Origin: an uncultured Collinsella sp.
GTDB taxonomy: Bacteria; Actinomycetota; Coriobacteriia; Coriobacteriales; Coriobacteriaceae
Length of the DNA: 11,953 bases
Direction: 5' to 3'
Assembly: GCA_902495085.1 (NCBI GenBank)
Contig: CABUWA010000051.1
Location: forward strand, 1-11,953
Under the pieces are notes generated by a model. The model searched no databases. It had not been told where the DNA came from and was given only the letters and a program-made list of their open reading frames with translations. The position numbers and the translations under genes are program-made. Positions 1 to 6,544 of the stretch are shown here, in pieces. Numbering within the stretch: the stretch's first letter is position 1; each line of letters begins with the position of its first letter.

Positions 1-519
1 GGGCGACTCTCGGGCGGTACCGTGGTGCCGACGATTGCCAGCAACTTTGGCCTGGTCAAGTCGCTGGAGCTTGCCGGTCTGAGCGCCGTGACCAGCGGCG
101 TGGGCGACCGTCACGTGTATGCCAAGATGCGCGAGGGCGGCTACAGCCTGGGCGGCGAGCAGACGGGCCATACGATCTTTGGCGATATCGAGCGCACGGG
201 CGACGGCATTATGACTTCGCTGCGCGTGATGGAAGTGATTCGTGCCGAGCGCGAGACGCTCTCGCAGCTCACGGCTCCGTGCAAGTTGCTGCCGCAGGCG
301 CAGGTGGCCGTGCGCGTGGCGGACAAGGACGCCGCGCTCGAGAACATGGGCGTGCAAAACGCCATCGCCGAGGCCGAGGCTGCGCTGGCAGGCGAGGGCC
401 GCGTGCTCGTGCGCAAGAGCGGAACCGAGTCGGTTATCCGCGTGCTGGCCGAGGCGCCCGACCAAGCATCCGCCGATGCCGCCATGAAGCGCATCGCCAA
501 CGCGCTCGAGGCTCTGTAA
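1..519 (+). CDS. glmM: Phosphoglucosamine mutase GlmM, C-terminal part (5' end outside window)
   Basis: The reading frame is open from base 1 and ends at TAA 517-519, so about 172 C-terminal residues are visible of a protein that usually has about 445. GlmM converts glucosamine-6-phosphate to glucosamine-1-phosphate in the cytoplasm, the step before UDP-GlcNAc and peptidoglycan synthesis. The visible part carries the family's LGGEQTGH sugar-binding motif, the following TGDGI segment, VGDR just upstream, and the phosphate-binding loop with SGTE at bases 418-429. The catalytic phosphoserine and the metal-binding loop lie upstream of the window. The phosphate loop reads RKSGTES where most relatives have RPSGTEP, so both prolines are replaced while the SGTE core is kept. 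PgcA or ManB type phosphohexomutases are alternatives, but LGGEQTGH favours GlmM. GTG codons at 22 and 25 are internal valines, not starts. Confidence 0.9.
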   Translation, partial: GRLSGGTVVPTIASNFGLVKSLELAGLSAVTSGVGDRHVYAKMREGGYSLGGEQTGHTIFGDIERTGDGIMTSLRVMEVIRAERETLSQLTAPCKLLPQAQVAVRVADKDAALENMGVQNAIAEAEAALAGEGRVLVRKSGTESVIRVLAEAPDQASADAAMKRIANALEAL

Positions 520-521
520 GG

Positions 522-550
522 TAGTCATTGGGGACGTTCTTAAACGACTA
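522..550. repeat. Imperfect inverted repeat with a GGGGAC core, possible REP-like element
   Basis: TAGTCATT (522-529) can pair with AACGACTA-type sequence (543-550) with one mismatch, enclosing a 13-base loop that starts with GGGGACGTTC. It lies three bases after the glmM stop and just before the terminator. Its compact form and GGGGAC core recall small REP-like repeats scattered between genes of some bacteria. Only one copy is present here, so repeat status is inferred and not shown. Confidence 0.3.
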
Positions 551-555
551 GGTGG

Positions 556-594
556 AAAGGGGGCGCCGCGGATTGGTTCCGCGGCGTCCCCTTT
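556..594. terminator. Bidirectional rho-independent terminator between glmM and the M32 carboxypeptidase gene
   Basis: A 16-bp stem (556-571 with 579-594, one G-T wobble) encloses a 7-base loop. The ends of the stem are AAA on the left and TTT on the right, so both strands give a GC-rich hairpin followed by a short U tract. It sits between the convergent ends of glmM (519) and the leftward gene ending at 617 and can serve both. Confidence 0.85.
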
Positions 595-616
595 GCGTTG
601 GCGTGTCGGTTATGCC

Positions 617-2200
617 TTACAGTTCGTAGAGCGTGGTGAACTTGTCCTGCAGGTAGCTGCAGTAGTAGCGGGCATCGAACGCCATGCCGCACGCGCCCTT
701 GATGAGCTCCGGCGCGTCCTTGGCGCGGCCCCACTGCCAAATGTGCTCGCCCAGCCAGGCGCGGACGGGTGTCAGGTCGCCGCTCGCACAGGCGCCGTTG
801 AGGTCGACACCGTCGCGGCACATGGCCGGCACAAACATGGCATCGTAGGCACTGCCCAGCGCATAGGTGGGGAAGTAGCCAAACGAGCCGCCGCTCCAGT
901 GCGTATCCTGTAGGCAGCCGTGCGTGTCGTCGGGAACGGGAATGCCCAGGTACTCATCCATGAAGCGGTTCCAAAGCGCGGGGATGTCCTTGGCCGTGGC
1001 CTCGCCGGCAAACAGCATACGCTCGATCTCGTAGCGCACCATAACGTGCAGCGGATAGGTGAGCTCGTCGGCCTCGGTGCGGATCAGCGAAGGCTGCGCG
1101 ATGTTCACGGCGTGGTAGAGCGTGTCCTCGTCGACGTCGCCGTAGACCTCGGGTGCGTGGCGGCGCAGCACCTCGAGCAGCGGTCCCATAAAGGCGCGGC
1201 TGCGACCCACGGTGTTCTCGAAAAAGCGGCTCTGGCTCTCGTGGATGCCCATGGAGGTGCCGCCCTCAAGACAGGTGCGCGCATAGGCGGGATTGACGCC
1301 CAGCTCGTACATGGCGTGTCCCGCCTCGTGGATGATGCTGTAGACGTTGGAGATGCAATCGTCCTCGTAGATGTGTGTCGCGATGCGCGCGTCACCCACG
1401 GCAAAGCCCTCGCTAAACGGGTGCTCGGTAAAGGCAAGCGTGGTGTCGTTCAGGTTCAGGCCGACGAGCTTCATAAGGTCGAAGCTCATGGCGCGCTGGG
1501 CGGCCTCGGGCACGCGGGCGTGCAAAAAGTCGGCAGCGGGCTGCTGGCCGCGCTCGCCGATGGCGTGCACGAGCGGCACGACCGTGGCCTTGACCTCCTC
1601 GCAAAACGCGTCGAAGCTCTTGGCGGAAAGGCCGCGCTCGTACTGGTCGAGCCAAACGTCGTATGGGTCGCGCTTGGGGTCCATGAGTTCAGCCTGATGC
1701 TTAAGTTGGGCGATGATTCTATCCACATAGGGCTCAAAACTCGCCCAGTCGTTGGCCGTCTTGGCCTTGTGCCACACGGCGTCGGCCTCGCAGGTGAGCC
1801 TGGTCCAGGCCTCGGCCTCCTCGGTAGGAATAACGCTTGCCTCGCGCTGGTCGCGACCGAGCACACGGATCTCGTCGAGCAGCTGCGGGTCGTCAATTTT
1901 GCCGCCGGCGACGGTCTCGCGCGCTAACGAGCGTACGAGCTCAACGGACTTCTCGCTGGTCAGCAGCTTGTGATGCTCGCCGGCAAGCGTGCCCATGGCG
2001 TCGGCACGGGCGGCAGCACCGTTGGCAGGAGCAATCGTCGCTCCATCGAACTCGGCAATCTTGAGCAAGTACTCGCGAGTCCACAGCTTGCCCTCGAGTT
2101 TGCGGAACTTTTTGACGGCCTTGTCGACTTTAGCGGCCTTGACTCCCTTGGCGGCCTTTGCCACGGCGGCCTTGGCCTTCTTATCGAGTTTCTTTCCCAT
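617..2200 (-). CDS. M32-family (Taq-type) metallocarboxypeptidase with lysine-rich N-terminal tail
   Basis: This 527-residue protein is a thermostable carboxypeptidase 1/Taq-type enzyme, a zinc (or cobalt) peptidase that removes C-terminal residues from peptides, normally in the cytoplasm. Family motifs appear in order: HPF at 260-262, the DxRxT region at 270-276 (DARIATH), the zinc site HEAGH at 291-295 with catalytic Glu292, HESQ at 320-323 whose Glu321 should be the third zinc ligand, a RTEADELTYPLH segment at 374-385, and GCLQDTHW at 428-435. The catalytic fold begins near residue 38. Residues 1-34 contain 13 lysines and many alanines, which ordinary members lack. The start is supported by AGGA about 6 bases upstream, and there is no other methionine before residue 69. 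No signal peptide is seen. It stands alone, facing away from the pheS leader. I recognise no convincing promoter for it between 2201 and 2338. Confidence 0.93.
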   Translation of the reverse strand: MGKKLDKKAKAAVAKAAKGVKAAKVDKAVKKFRKLEGKLWTREYLLKIAEFDGATIAPANGAAARADAMGTLAGEHHKLLTSEKSVELVRSLARETVAGGKIDDPQLLDEIRVLGRDQREASVIPTEEAEAWTRLTCEADAVWHKAKTANDWASFEPYVDRIIAQLKHQAELMDPKRDPYDVWLDQYERGLSAKSFDAFCEEVKATVVPLVHAIGERGQQPAADFLHARVPEAAQRAMSFDLMKLVGLNLNDTTLAFTEHPFSEGFAVGDARIATHIYEDDCISNVYSIIHEAGHAMYELGVNPAYARTCLEGGTSMGIHESQSRFFENTVGRSRAFMGPLLEVLRRHAPEVYGDVDEDTLYHAVNIAQPSLIRTEADELTYPLHVMVRYEIERMLFAGEATAKDIPALWNRFMDEYLGIPVPDDTHGCLQDTHWSGGSFGYFPTYALGSAYDAMFVPAMCRDGVDLNGACASGDLTPVRAWLGEHIWQWGRAKDAPELIKGACGMAFDARYYCSYLQDKFTTLYEL

Positions 2201-2318
2201 ACCGTATCCTTAATCTCGCAGGCCGAGCGCCGCAGACGGGTGCACGGCCAGTTTGCACAGCTACCTGCCTTGTACCCAGCGCGAACAAAACGGAACGCGG
2301 CGATGCACACGTAGAATG

Positions 2319-2327
2319 TGTTATCCT
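2319..2327 (+). promoter_or_regulatory. Candidate extended -10 element for the T-box/pheST transcript
   Basis: TG-T-TATCCT (hexamer at 2322-2327) lies about 12 bases before the first pairing strand of T-box stem I, which fits a start of transcription near 2333. A second candidate, TAGAAT at 2312-2317, is closer to consensus but slightly further away. No good -35 hexamer is visible for either, so this is a position-based call. Confidence 0.35.
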
Positions 2328-2338
2328 ATAGCCCAATG

Positions 2339-2619
2339 CGTTGACGGAGAGGGTTTTGCCCGCCGCGTCGCCGGCAAGAGAGGGAAGGTCATGGGCTGCA
2401 AGCCTTCCTGCGGTGACAAGGGCCAAGCGTTCACTCCCGAGCAGCGACCTCAACGGGCGCGCGGCCAGTGGCAGCAAAGCCTCAGTAGGGAAGCCGTGAG
2501 CCTCGCGACAAGAGGCACAGAGTGGGCGCGGCGGGCCAGACATCCGCCGGGTCAAACAAGGTGGTACCGCGGAATTCAACCGTCCTTGGGCAATGCACAT
2601 GCCCGAGGGCGGTTTTTTT
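2339..2619 (+). promoter_or_regulatory. T-box riboswitch, tRNA-Phe specific, transcription-attenuation type
   Basis: The leader shows the parts of a T-box. Stem I closes with CGTTGA (2339-2344) against TCAACG (2450-2455), then GGAG (2346-2349) against CTCC (2434-2437). The likely specifier codon is TTC (Phe) at 2430-2432, followed by the usual purine A2433. The distal arm has AGAG bulge sequence near 2377-2382, a stem 2383-2388/2403-2408 and a loop with GGCTGCAAG. A stem II hairpin lies at 2500-2504/2512-2516 and a stem III at 2529-2534/2544-2549. The T-box sequence AAGGTGGTACCGCGG is at 2558-2572; TGGT (2562-2565) would pair with the ACCA end of uncharged tRNA. The antiterminator pairs 2558-2561 with 2584-2587 and 2569-2572 with 2580-2583 around a 7-base bulge, and excludes the terminator that follows. 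Uncharged tRNA-Phe should therefore raise pheST expression. Confidence 0.93.
2578..2619 (+). terminator. T-box terminator hairpin upstream of pheS
   Basis: A 15-bp stem (2578-2592 with 2600-2614, two U-G pairs) with a 7-base loop runs straight into seven Ts (2613-2619). Its left arm overlaps the 3' strand of the antiterminator, so only one structure can form. This makes the leader a transcriptional switch rather than a translational one. Confidence 0.92.
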
Positions 2620-2704
2620 GTTACCGAACCGGGCCGCGTTTTCGCAGCGCCAAGTGGCATCGGTCGCCCCGGCAAGCGAATGCGCGAGAGACGAAAGGGA
2701 AGAC

Positions 2705-3781
2705 ATGAGTCTGATTGATGATCTGGTCAAACTCGAGGAAGAGGCCAAGGAGCTCGTTGCAGGCGCCGACGACGCCGCCAAGCTCGAGGCTGCGCGCGTT
2801 GAGCTGCTCGGTCGTAAGGGCCGCATCACCGGCCTGATGCGCATGATGGGCAAGCTTGCCCCCGAGGATCGTCCCGTGATGGGCAAGCGCGCCAACGAGA
2901 TGCGCCAGCTGATCGAGGGCATGCTCGACGAGCGCACCACCGAGATGAAGGCTGCCGCCCTCAAGCGCGCGCTCGAGCACGATGCCGTCGACATCACGCT
3001 GCCGGGCATCCGTCCGCAGATCGGCCACCAACACCTGATCAAGCAGATCATCGAGGAGGCCGAGGACATCTTCTGCGGCATCGGCTACACCGTCGAGTCC
3101 GGCCCCATGGTCGATACCTCCTACTACAACTTCACTGCGCTCAACGCCCCCATGGATCATCCGAGCCGCTCGGCCCGCGATACCTTCTACGTGGTCGACA
3201 ACAACCCCGGCAGCGTCGCGCACCCTGAGGCTCACGCCCACGGCGAGTCCGACGTGCTGCTGCGCACCCAGACCTCGGGCGTGCAGATCCACACCATGGA
3301 GTCGCAAAAGCCGCCCATCTACATGATCTGCCCGGGCACCGTCTATCGTCCCGACACGGCCGACGCCTGCCACCTGCCGCAGTTCAACCAGATCGAAGGC
3401 CTGGTCGTCGACGAGGGCATCACCTTTGGCGATCTTAAGGGCACGCTCGACTACTTTGTTAAGTGCATGTTTGGCGAGGACCGCAAGACGCGTTACCGCC
3501 CGCACTTCTTCCCCTTCACCGAGCCTTCCTGCGAGGTGGACGTAAGCTGCCACGTCTGCGGCGGCAAGGGCTGCAACTTCTGCAAGCACAGCGGCTGGAT
3601 CGAGATCCTGGGCTGCGGCATGGTCGACCCCAACGTCCTGATCAACTGCGGCATCGACCCCGAGAAGTACACCGGCTTCGCCTTTGGTATTGGCGCCGAG
3701 CGCGTCGCGGCACTGCGCTACGACCTGCCCGACCTGCGCACGTTGATGACTGGTGACATGAGGTTCTTGAACCAGTTCTAG
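2705..3781 (+). CDS. pheS: Phenylalanyl-tRNA synthetase alpha subunit
   Basis: This 358-residue protein is the catalytic alpha subunit of the alpha2-beta2 enzyme that attaches phenylalanine to tRNA-Phe. Residues 1-95 form the N-terminal helical tRNA-binding arm. The class II catalytic core follows: LLRTQTS at 185-191, FNQIEGL at 227-233, HFFPFTEPS at 267-275, and the GFAFGIGAER motif at 324-333. Ala326 in this motif corresponds to the residue that shapes the Phe pocket (Ala294 in E. coli). Four cysteines in a C-x2-C-x4-C-x2-C arrangement (282, 285, 290, 293) look like a small metal-binding knuckle, a variation seen in several bacterial PheS. A His-rich stretch at 168-183 lengthens the loop before LLRTQTS. 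The ATG at 2705 has AAGGGA four bases upstream. The frame stays open back to 2522, but that part is T-box RNA. pheT follows after 63 bases. Confidence 0.98.
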   Translation: MSLIDDLVKLEEEAKELVAGADDAAKLEAARVELLGRKGRITGLMRMMGKLAPEDRPVMGKRANEMRQLIEGMLDERTTEMKAAALKRALEHDAVDITLPGIRPQIGHQHLIKQIIEEAEDIFCGIGYTVESGPMVDTSYYNFTALNAPMDHPSRSARDTFYVVDNNPGSVAHPEAHAHGESDVLLRTQTSGVQIHTMESQKPPIYMICPGTVYRPDTADACHLPQFNQIEGLVVDEGITFGDLKGTLDYFVKCMFGEDRKTRYRPHFFPFTEPSCEVDVSCHVCGGKGCNFCKHSGWIEILGCGMVDPNVLINCGIDPEKYTGFAFGIGAERVAALRYDLPDLRTLMTGDMRFLNQF

Positions 3782-3828
3782 AACGCTTTCTTCTTAGTTG
3801 CAGTTTCCGGCTCAAAGCCGCATTTATG

Positions 3829-3835
3829 AAAGGAG
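3829..3835 (+). promoter_or_regulatory. Ribosome binding site of pheT
   Basis: AAAGGAG lies 9 bases before the ATG at 3845, within the 63-base pheS-pheT gap. The gap also holds a weak 5-bp hairpin (CGGCT/AGCCG near 3809-3821) without a U tract, so pheS and pheT are probably read as one message. Confidence 0.7.
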
Positions 3836-3844
3836 ACCAGTTAG

Positions 3845-6298
3845 ATGCGTGTTTCTTACGACTGGCTCAAGACCATGATCGATATTCCGGAGGATCCCAA
3901 GACCCTTTCGGACGAATATATCCGTACCGGCACCGAGGTCGAGGCGATCGACACCGTGGGCGAGTCCTTCGACCACGTGGTGACCGCCAAGGTGCTCACC
4001 AAGACCCCGCACCCCGATAGCGACCACATGTATGTGTGCTCGGTCGATGTGGGCGACAAGAATCTCGACGCCGACGGCAACCCTGCTCCGCTGCAGATCG
4101 TCTGTGGCGCGCAGAACTTCGAGGCCGGCGACCACATCGTCACGGCCATGATTGGCGCCGTGCTTCCCGGTGACGTCAAGATCAAGAAGAGCAAGCTTCG
4201 CGGCGTCGTGTCCATGGGCATGAACTGCTCCGCGCGCGAGCTCGGCCTGGGCGGCGACCACTCCGGCATTATGATCCTGCCCGAGGATACGCCCTGCGGC
4301 ATGCCGTTTGCCGAGTACGTGGGCTCGAGCGACACCGTGCTCGACTGCGAGATCACGCCCAATCGTCCCGACTGCCTGTCCATGATCGGCATGGCCCGCG
4401 AGACCGGCGCCATCTTCGATCGAGATTTCCACGTTGAGCTGCCCGCCATCAAGGCCGAGACCGGCCGCGCGACCGACGACGAGCTTTCCGTCGAGATTGC
4501 CGACGAGGGCCTGTGCGACCGCTACGTTGCCCGCATCGTGCGCAACGTGAAGGTCGGTCCGTCGCCCGACTGGATGGTCAAGCGCCTCAACGCCCTGGGC
4601 GTGCGCCCGCACAACAACATCGTCGACATCACCAACTACGTGATGATGCTCACCGGCCAGCCGCTGCACGCCTTTGACCTCGACACCTTTGCCGAGCGCG
4701 ATGGCCATCGTCGCGTTGTGGTTCGCGCCGCCCAGCAGGATGAGAAGTTCACGACGCTCGATGGCGAGGAGCGCACGCTCGACGCCGGCATGGGCCTCAT
4801 CACCGACGGCGAGCGCCCTGTGGCGTTGGCCGGCGTCATGGGCGGCATGGATTCCGAGATCGAGGACGATACCGTCGATGTGATGGTCGAGAGCGCCTGC
4901 TTCAATGCCGGCCGCACCTCGCACACCAGCCGTGACCTGTCGCTGATCTCCGACGCCTCCATCCGCTTTGAGCGCCAGGTCGACGAGACCGGCTGCGTGG
5001 ACGTCGCCAATGTGACGTGCGCGCTTATCGAGGAGATCGCCGGCGGCGAGGTCGCCCCCGGCTATGTGGACGTGTTCCCCGCGCCCAAGACCATCGACAG
5101 CATCAAGCTGCGCCTGGCCCGCGTGCACGCCATCTGCGGTGCCGACATCGAGCCCGACTTTATCGAGCGCTCGCTCACCCGCCTGGGCTGCACCGTCGAG
5201 CGCGACGGCGAGGACTTTATGGTCACGCCGCCGAGCTTCCGTCCCGACCTGCCGCGTGAGATCGACCTGATCGAGGAGGTCCTGCGCCTATGGGGCATGG
5301 GTCGCGTCACGGCAACCATTCCGGCTGCCAAGAACCACATCGGCGGTCTGACGCGCGAGCAGAAGCTTACCCGCAAGGTCGGCGAGATCCTGCGCGCCTG
5401 TGGCCTCAACGAGACCACGACCTTTGGCTTTGCTGCCCCGGGCGACCTGGAGAAGATTGGCATGTCCACCGAGGGCCGCGGCTGCCCCGTGGTTCTCATG
5501 AACCCGCTGGTGGCCGAGCAGACCGAGATGCGCCGTTCGCTGCTGCCAGGCCTGCTGCAATCCGTGGCCTATAACGAGGCCCACGGCACGCCCAACGTGC
5601 ACCTGTACGAGGTCGGCAGCTTGTTCCACGGTCGCGAGAACGCCAGCCTGCCCAAGGAGACCAAGTCCGTAGCGGGCGTGCTCTCGGGCCAGTGGAGCGA
5701 GCGGTCCTGGAACATGAAGTACCGTAAGCTGCGCTTCTTCTTTGGCAAGGGCATTGTCGAGGAGCTGCTTGCTCAGCTGCGCATCGAGAAGGTTCGATTC
5801 CGTCCCGTCGAGGGCGAGAGCTATGCCTTCCTGCAGCCGGGTCGTGCTGCCGAGGTGCTCTCGGGCGGTACCGTGCTGGGCTGGGTTGGCGAGATCCACC
5901 CCGAGGCGCGCGAGGCTATGGGCATTGACGAGGTCGTCGTTGCCTTTGAGCTCGACCTGGACAAGCTGATCAAGGGCGCCCGCAACCAGGAGAACTACCG
6001 TGAGTTCTCGCAGTACCCGGCCGTTGAGCACGACCTTGCTATCGTGGTCGACAACACTGTGACCTGCGAGGATCTTGAGCGTCGTATTACGAGTGCCGGC
6101 GGCAAGCTGCTCGAGGGCGTGCGCCTGTTCGATGTCTACCGCGATCCGGTCCGCATCGGCAAGGGCAAGAAATCCATGGCCTTTGCGCTTACGTATCGCT
6201 CCGACGACCACACGCTCACCAGCGAAGAGGTCGAAAAGGCGCACCAGAAGATCGTCACCAAGGTGTGCAAGGGCGTAAACGGCGAGGTCCGCGGCTAG
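3845..6298 (+). CDS. pheT: Phenylalanyl-tRNA synthetase beta subunit
   Basis: This 817-residue protein is the beta subunit of phenylalanyl-tRNA synthetase, of usual length (about 800). Domains in order: an OB-fold tRNA-binding domain at about 43-155 (TPHPDSDHMYVCSVDVG region), the B3/B4 editing domain at about 220-395 with GQPLHAFD at 271-278 and ALAGVMGG at 328-335, the B5 domain at about 418-485 including FRPDL and EIDLIEEVLRLWG, a catalytic-like core at about 500-700 that pairs with PheS, and the C-terminal anticodon-binding FDX-ACB domain at about 724-816, which begins YPAVEHDLAIVVD. The editing domain removes mischarged Tyr from tRNA-Phe; the histidine and glycine-rich motifs expected there are present. 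It is co-transcribed with pheS under T-box control, and the stop at 6296-6298 is followed by a terminator. Confidence 0.98.
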   Translation: MRVSYDWLKTMIDIPEDPKTLSDEYIRTGTEVEAIDTVGESFDHVVTAKVLTKTPHPDSDHMYVCSVDVGDKNLDADGNPAPLQIVCGAQNFEAGDHIVTAMIGAVLPGDVKIKKSKLRGVVSMGMNCSARELGLGGDHSGIMILPEDTPCGMPFAEYVGSSDTVLDCEITPNRPDCLSMIGMARETGAIFDRDFHVELPAIKAETGRATDDELSVEIADEGLCDRYVARIVRNVKVGPSPDWMVKRLNALGVRPHNNIVDITNYVMMLTGQPLHAFDLDTFAERDGHRRVVVRAAQQDEKFTTLDGEERTLDAGMGLITDGERPVALAGVMGGMDSEIEDDTVDVMVESACFNAGRTSHTSRDLSLISDASIRFERQVDETGCVDVANVTCALIEEIAGGEVAPGYVDVFPAPKTIDSIKLRLARVHAICGADIEPDFIERSLTRLGCTVERDGEDFMVTPPSFRPDLPREIDLIEEVLRLWGMGRVTATIPAAKNHIGGLTREQKLTRKVGEILRACGLNETTTFGFAAPGDLEKIGMSTEGRGCPVVLMNPLVAEQTEMRRSLLPGLLQSVAYNEAHGTPNVHLYEVGSLFHGRENASLPKETKSVAGVLSGQWSERSWNMKYRKLRFFFGKGIVEELLAQLRIEKVRFRPVEGESYAFLQPGRAAEVLSGGTVLGWVGEIHPEAREAMGIDEVVVAFELDLDKLIKGARNQENYREFSQYPAVEHDLAIVVDNTVTCEDLERRITSAGGKLLEGVRLFDVYRDPVRIGKGKKSMAFALTYRSDDHTLTSEEVEKAHQKIVTKVCKGVNGEVRG

Positions 6299-6406
6299 GT
6301 CCTGCGCTGGGGTATGGGTTGGTGGCGACTGCTGCCGAATCCTACAAGACCGTTATGCTCGGTATAAGGCACTGCTGAGCCTGCATATATGACACGCGCA
6401 TTACAT

Positions 6407-6441
6407 AACGGCGTGCTGCTTTGTCGGCAGTGCGCCGTTTT
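6407..6441 (+). terminator. Terminator of the pheST operon, containing the -35 element of the next promoter
   Basis: A 13-bp stem (6407-6419 with 6427-6439, two G-U pairs) with a 7-base loop ends in TTTT (6438-6441). The hairpin lies 109 bases after pheT. The stretch 6299-6406 before it shows no gene; apart from a short GCTC...GAGC inverted repeat at 6357-6380 I see nothing in it. Confidence 0.65.
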
Positions 6442-6449
6442 GCTATGAT
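6421..6449 (+). promoter_or_regulatory. Sigma70-type promoter of the metal transporter operon
   Basis: TTGTCG (6421-6426) and TATGAT (6444-6449) are separated by exactly 17 bases, and a TG at 6441-6442 makes an extended -10. Transcription should begin near 6456, giving a leader of about 89 bases before the first gene. The -35 hexamer sits in the loop of the upstream terminator. Confidence 0.75.
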
Positions 6450-6459
6450 AGCCGGCGGC

Positions 6460-6487
6460 GTGTTACGAATCTGACAATACGTAACAC
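6460..6487. promoter_or_regulatory. NikR-like operator (GTGTTAC-N14-GTAACAC)
   Basis: GTGTTACG (6460-6467) and CGTAACAC (6480-6487) are perfect inverted repeats with a 12-base spacer. Written as heptamers this is GTGTTAC-N14-GTAACAC, the form I recall for NikR boxes in many non-enteric bacteria. It covers about +5 to +32 relative to the predicted start of transcription, a position suited to repression. It precedes a Cbi/Nik-type transporter, which supports nickel-dependent control. A NikR gene is not in the window. Confidence 0.7.
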
Positions 6488-6544
6488 TGGCAAGGTGATT
6501 CAAGCGGCGTTGCAATTCTGTGCGCCGATAACCGGGAGGCGTAC

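Noticed and set aside
920..1927. A 335-codon open frame on the plus strand, opposite the M32 peptidase gene
   Set aside because: It is a shadow frame; the minus strand encodes all the peptidase motifs in order.
2522..2704. In-frame N-terminal extension of pheS
   Set aside because: These bases form stem III, the T-box, the terminator and the spacer of the leader RNA. The ATG at 2705 has its own ribosome site and begins the usual PheS N terminus.
2253..2708. A 151-codon open frame across the T-box leader
   Set aside because: It overlaps RNA structural elements on the same strand, shows no family similarity and has no convincing ribosome site.
3809..3821. Terminator between pheS and pheT
   Set aside because: The stem has only 5 bp and no U tract follows, so co-transcription is more likely.
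3824..5128. A 434-codon open frame on the minus strand, opposite pheT
   Set aside because: Composition is the Val/Ala/His/Gly/Asp-rich shadow of a GC-rich gene, and it covers the conserved pheT domains. The same applies to the frame at 5288-6244.
6456..6544. Cobalamin riboswitch upstream of the CbiM/NikM gene
   Set aside because: The leader is only about 89 bases, too short for the structure. It lacks the conserved B12-box context; CACTGG at 6485-6490 is isolated and partly belongs to the operator.
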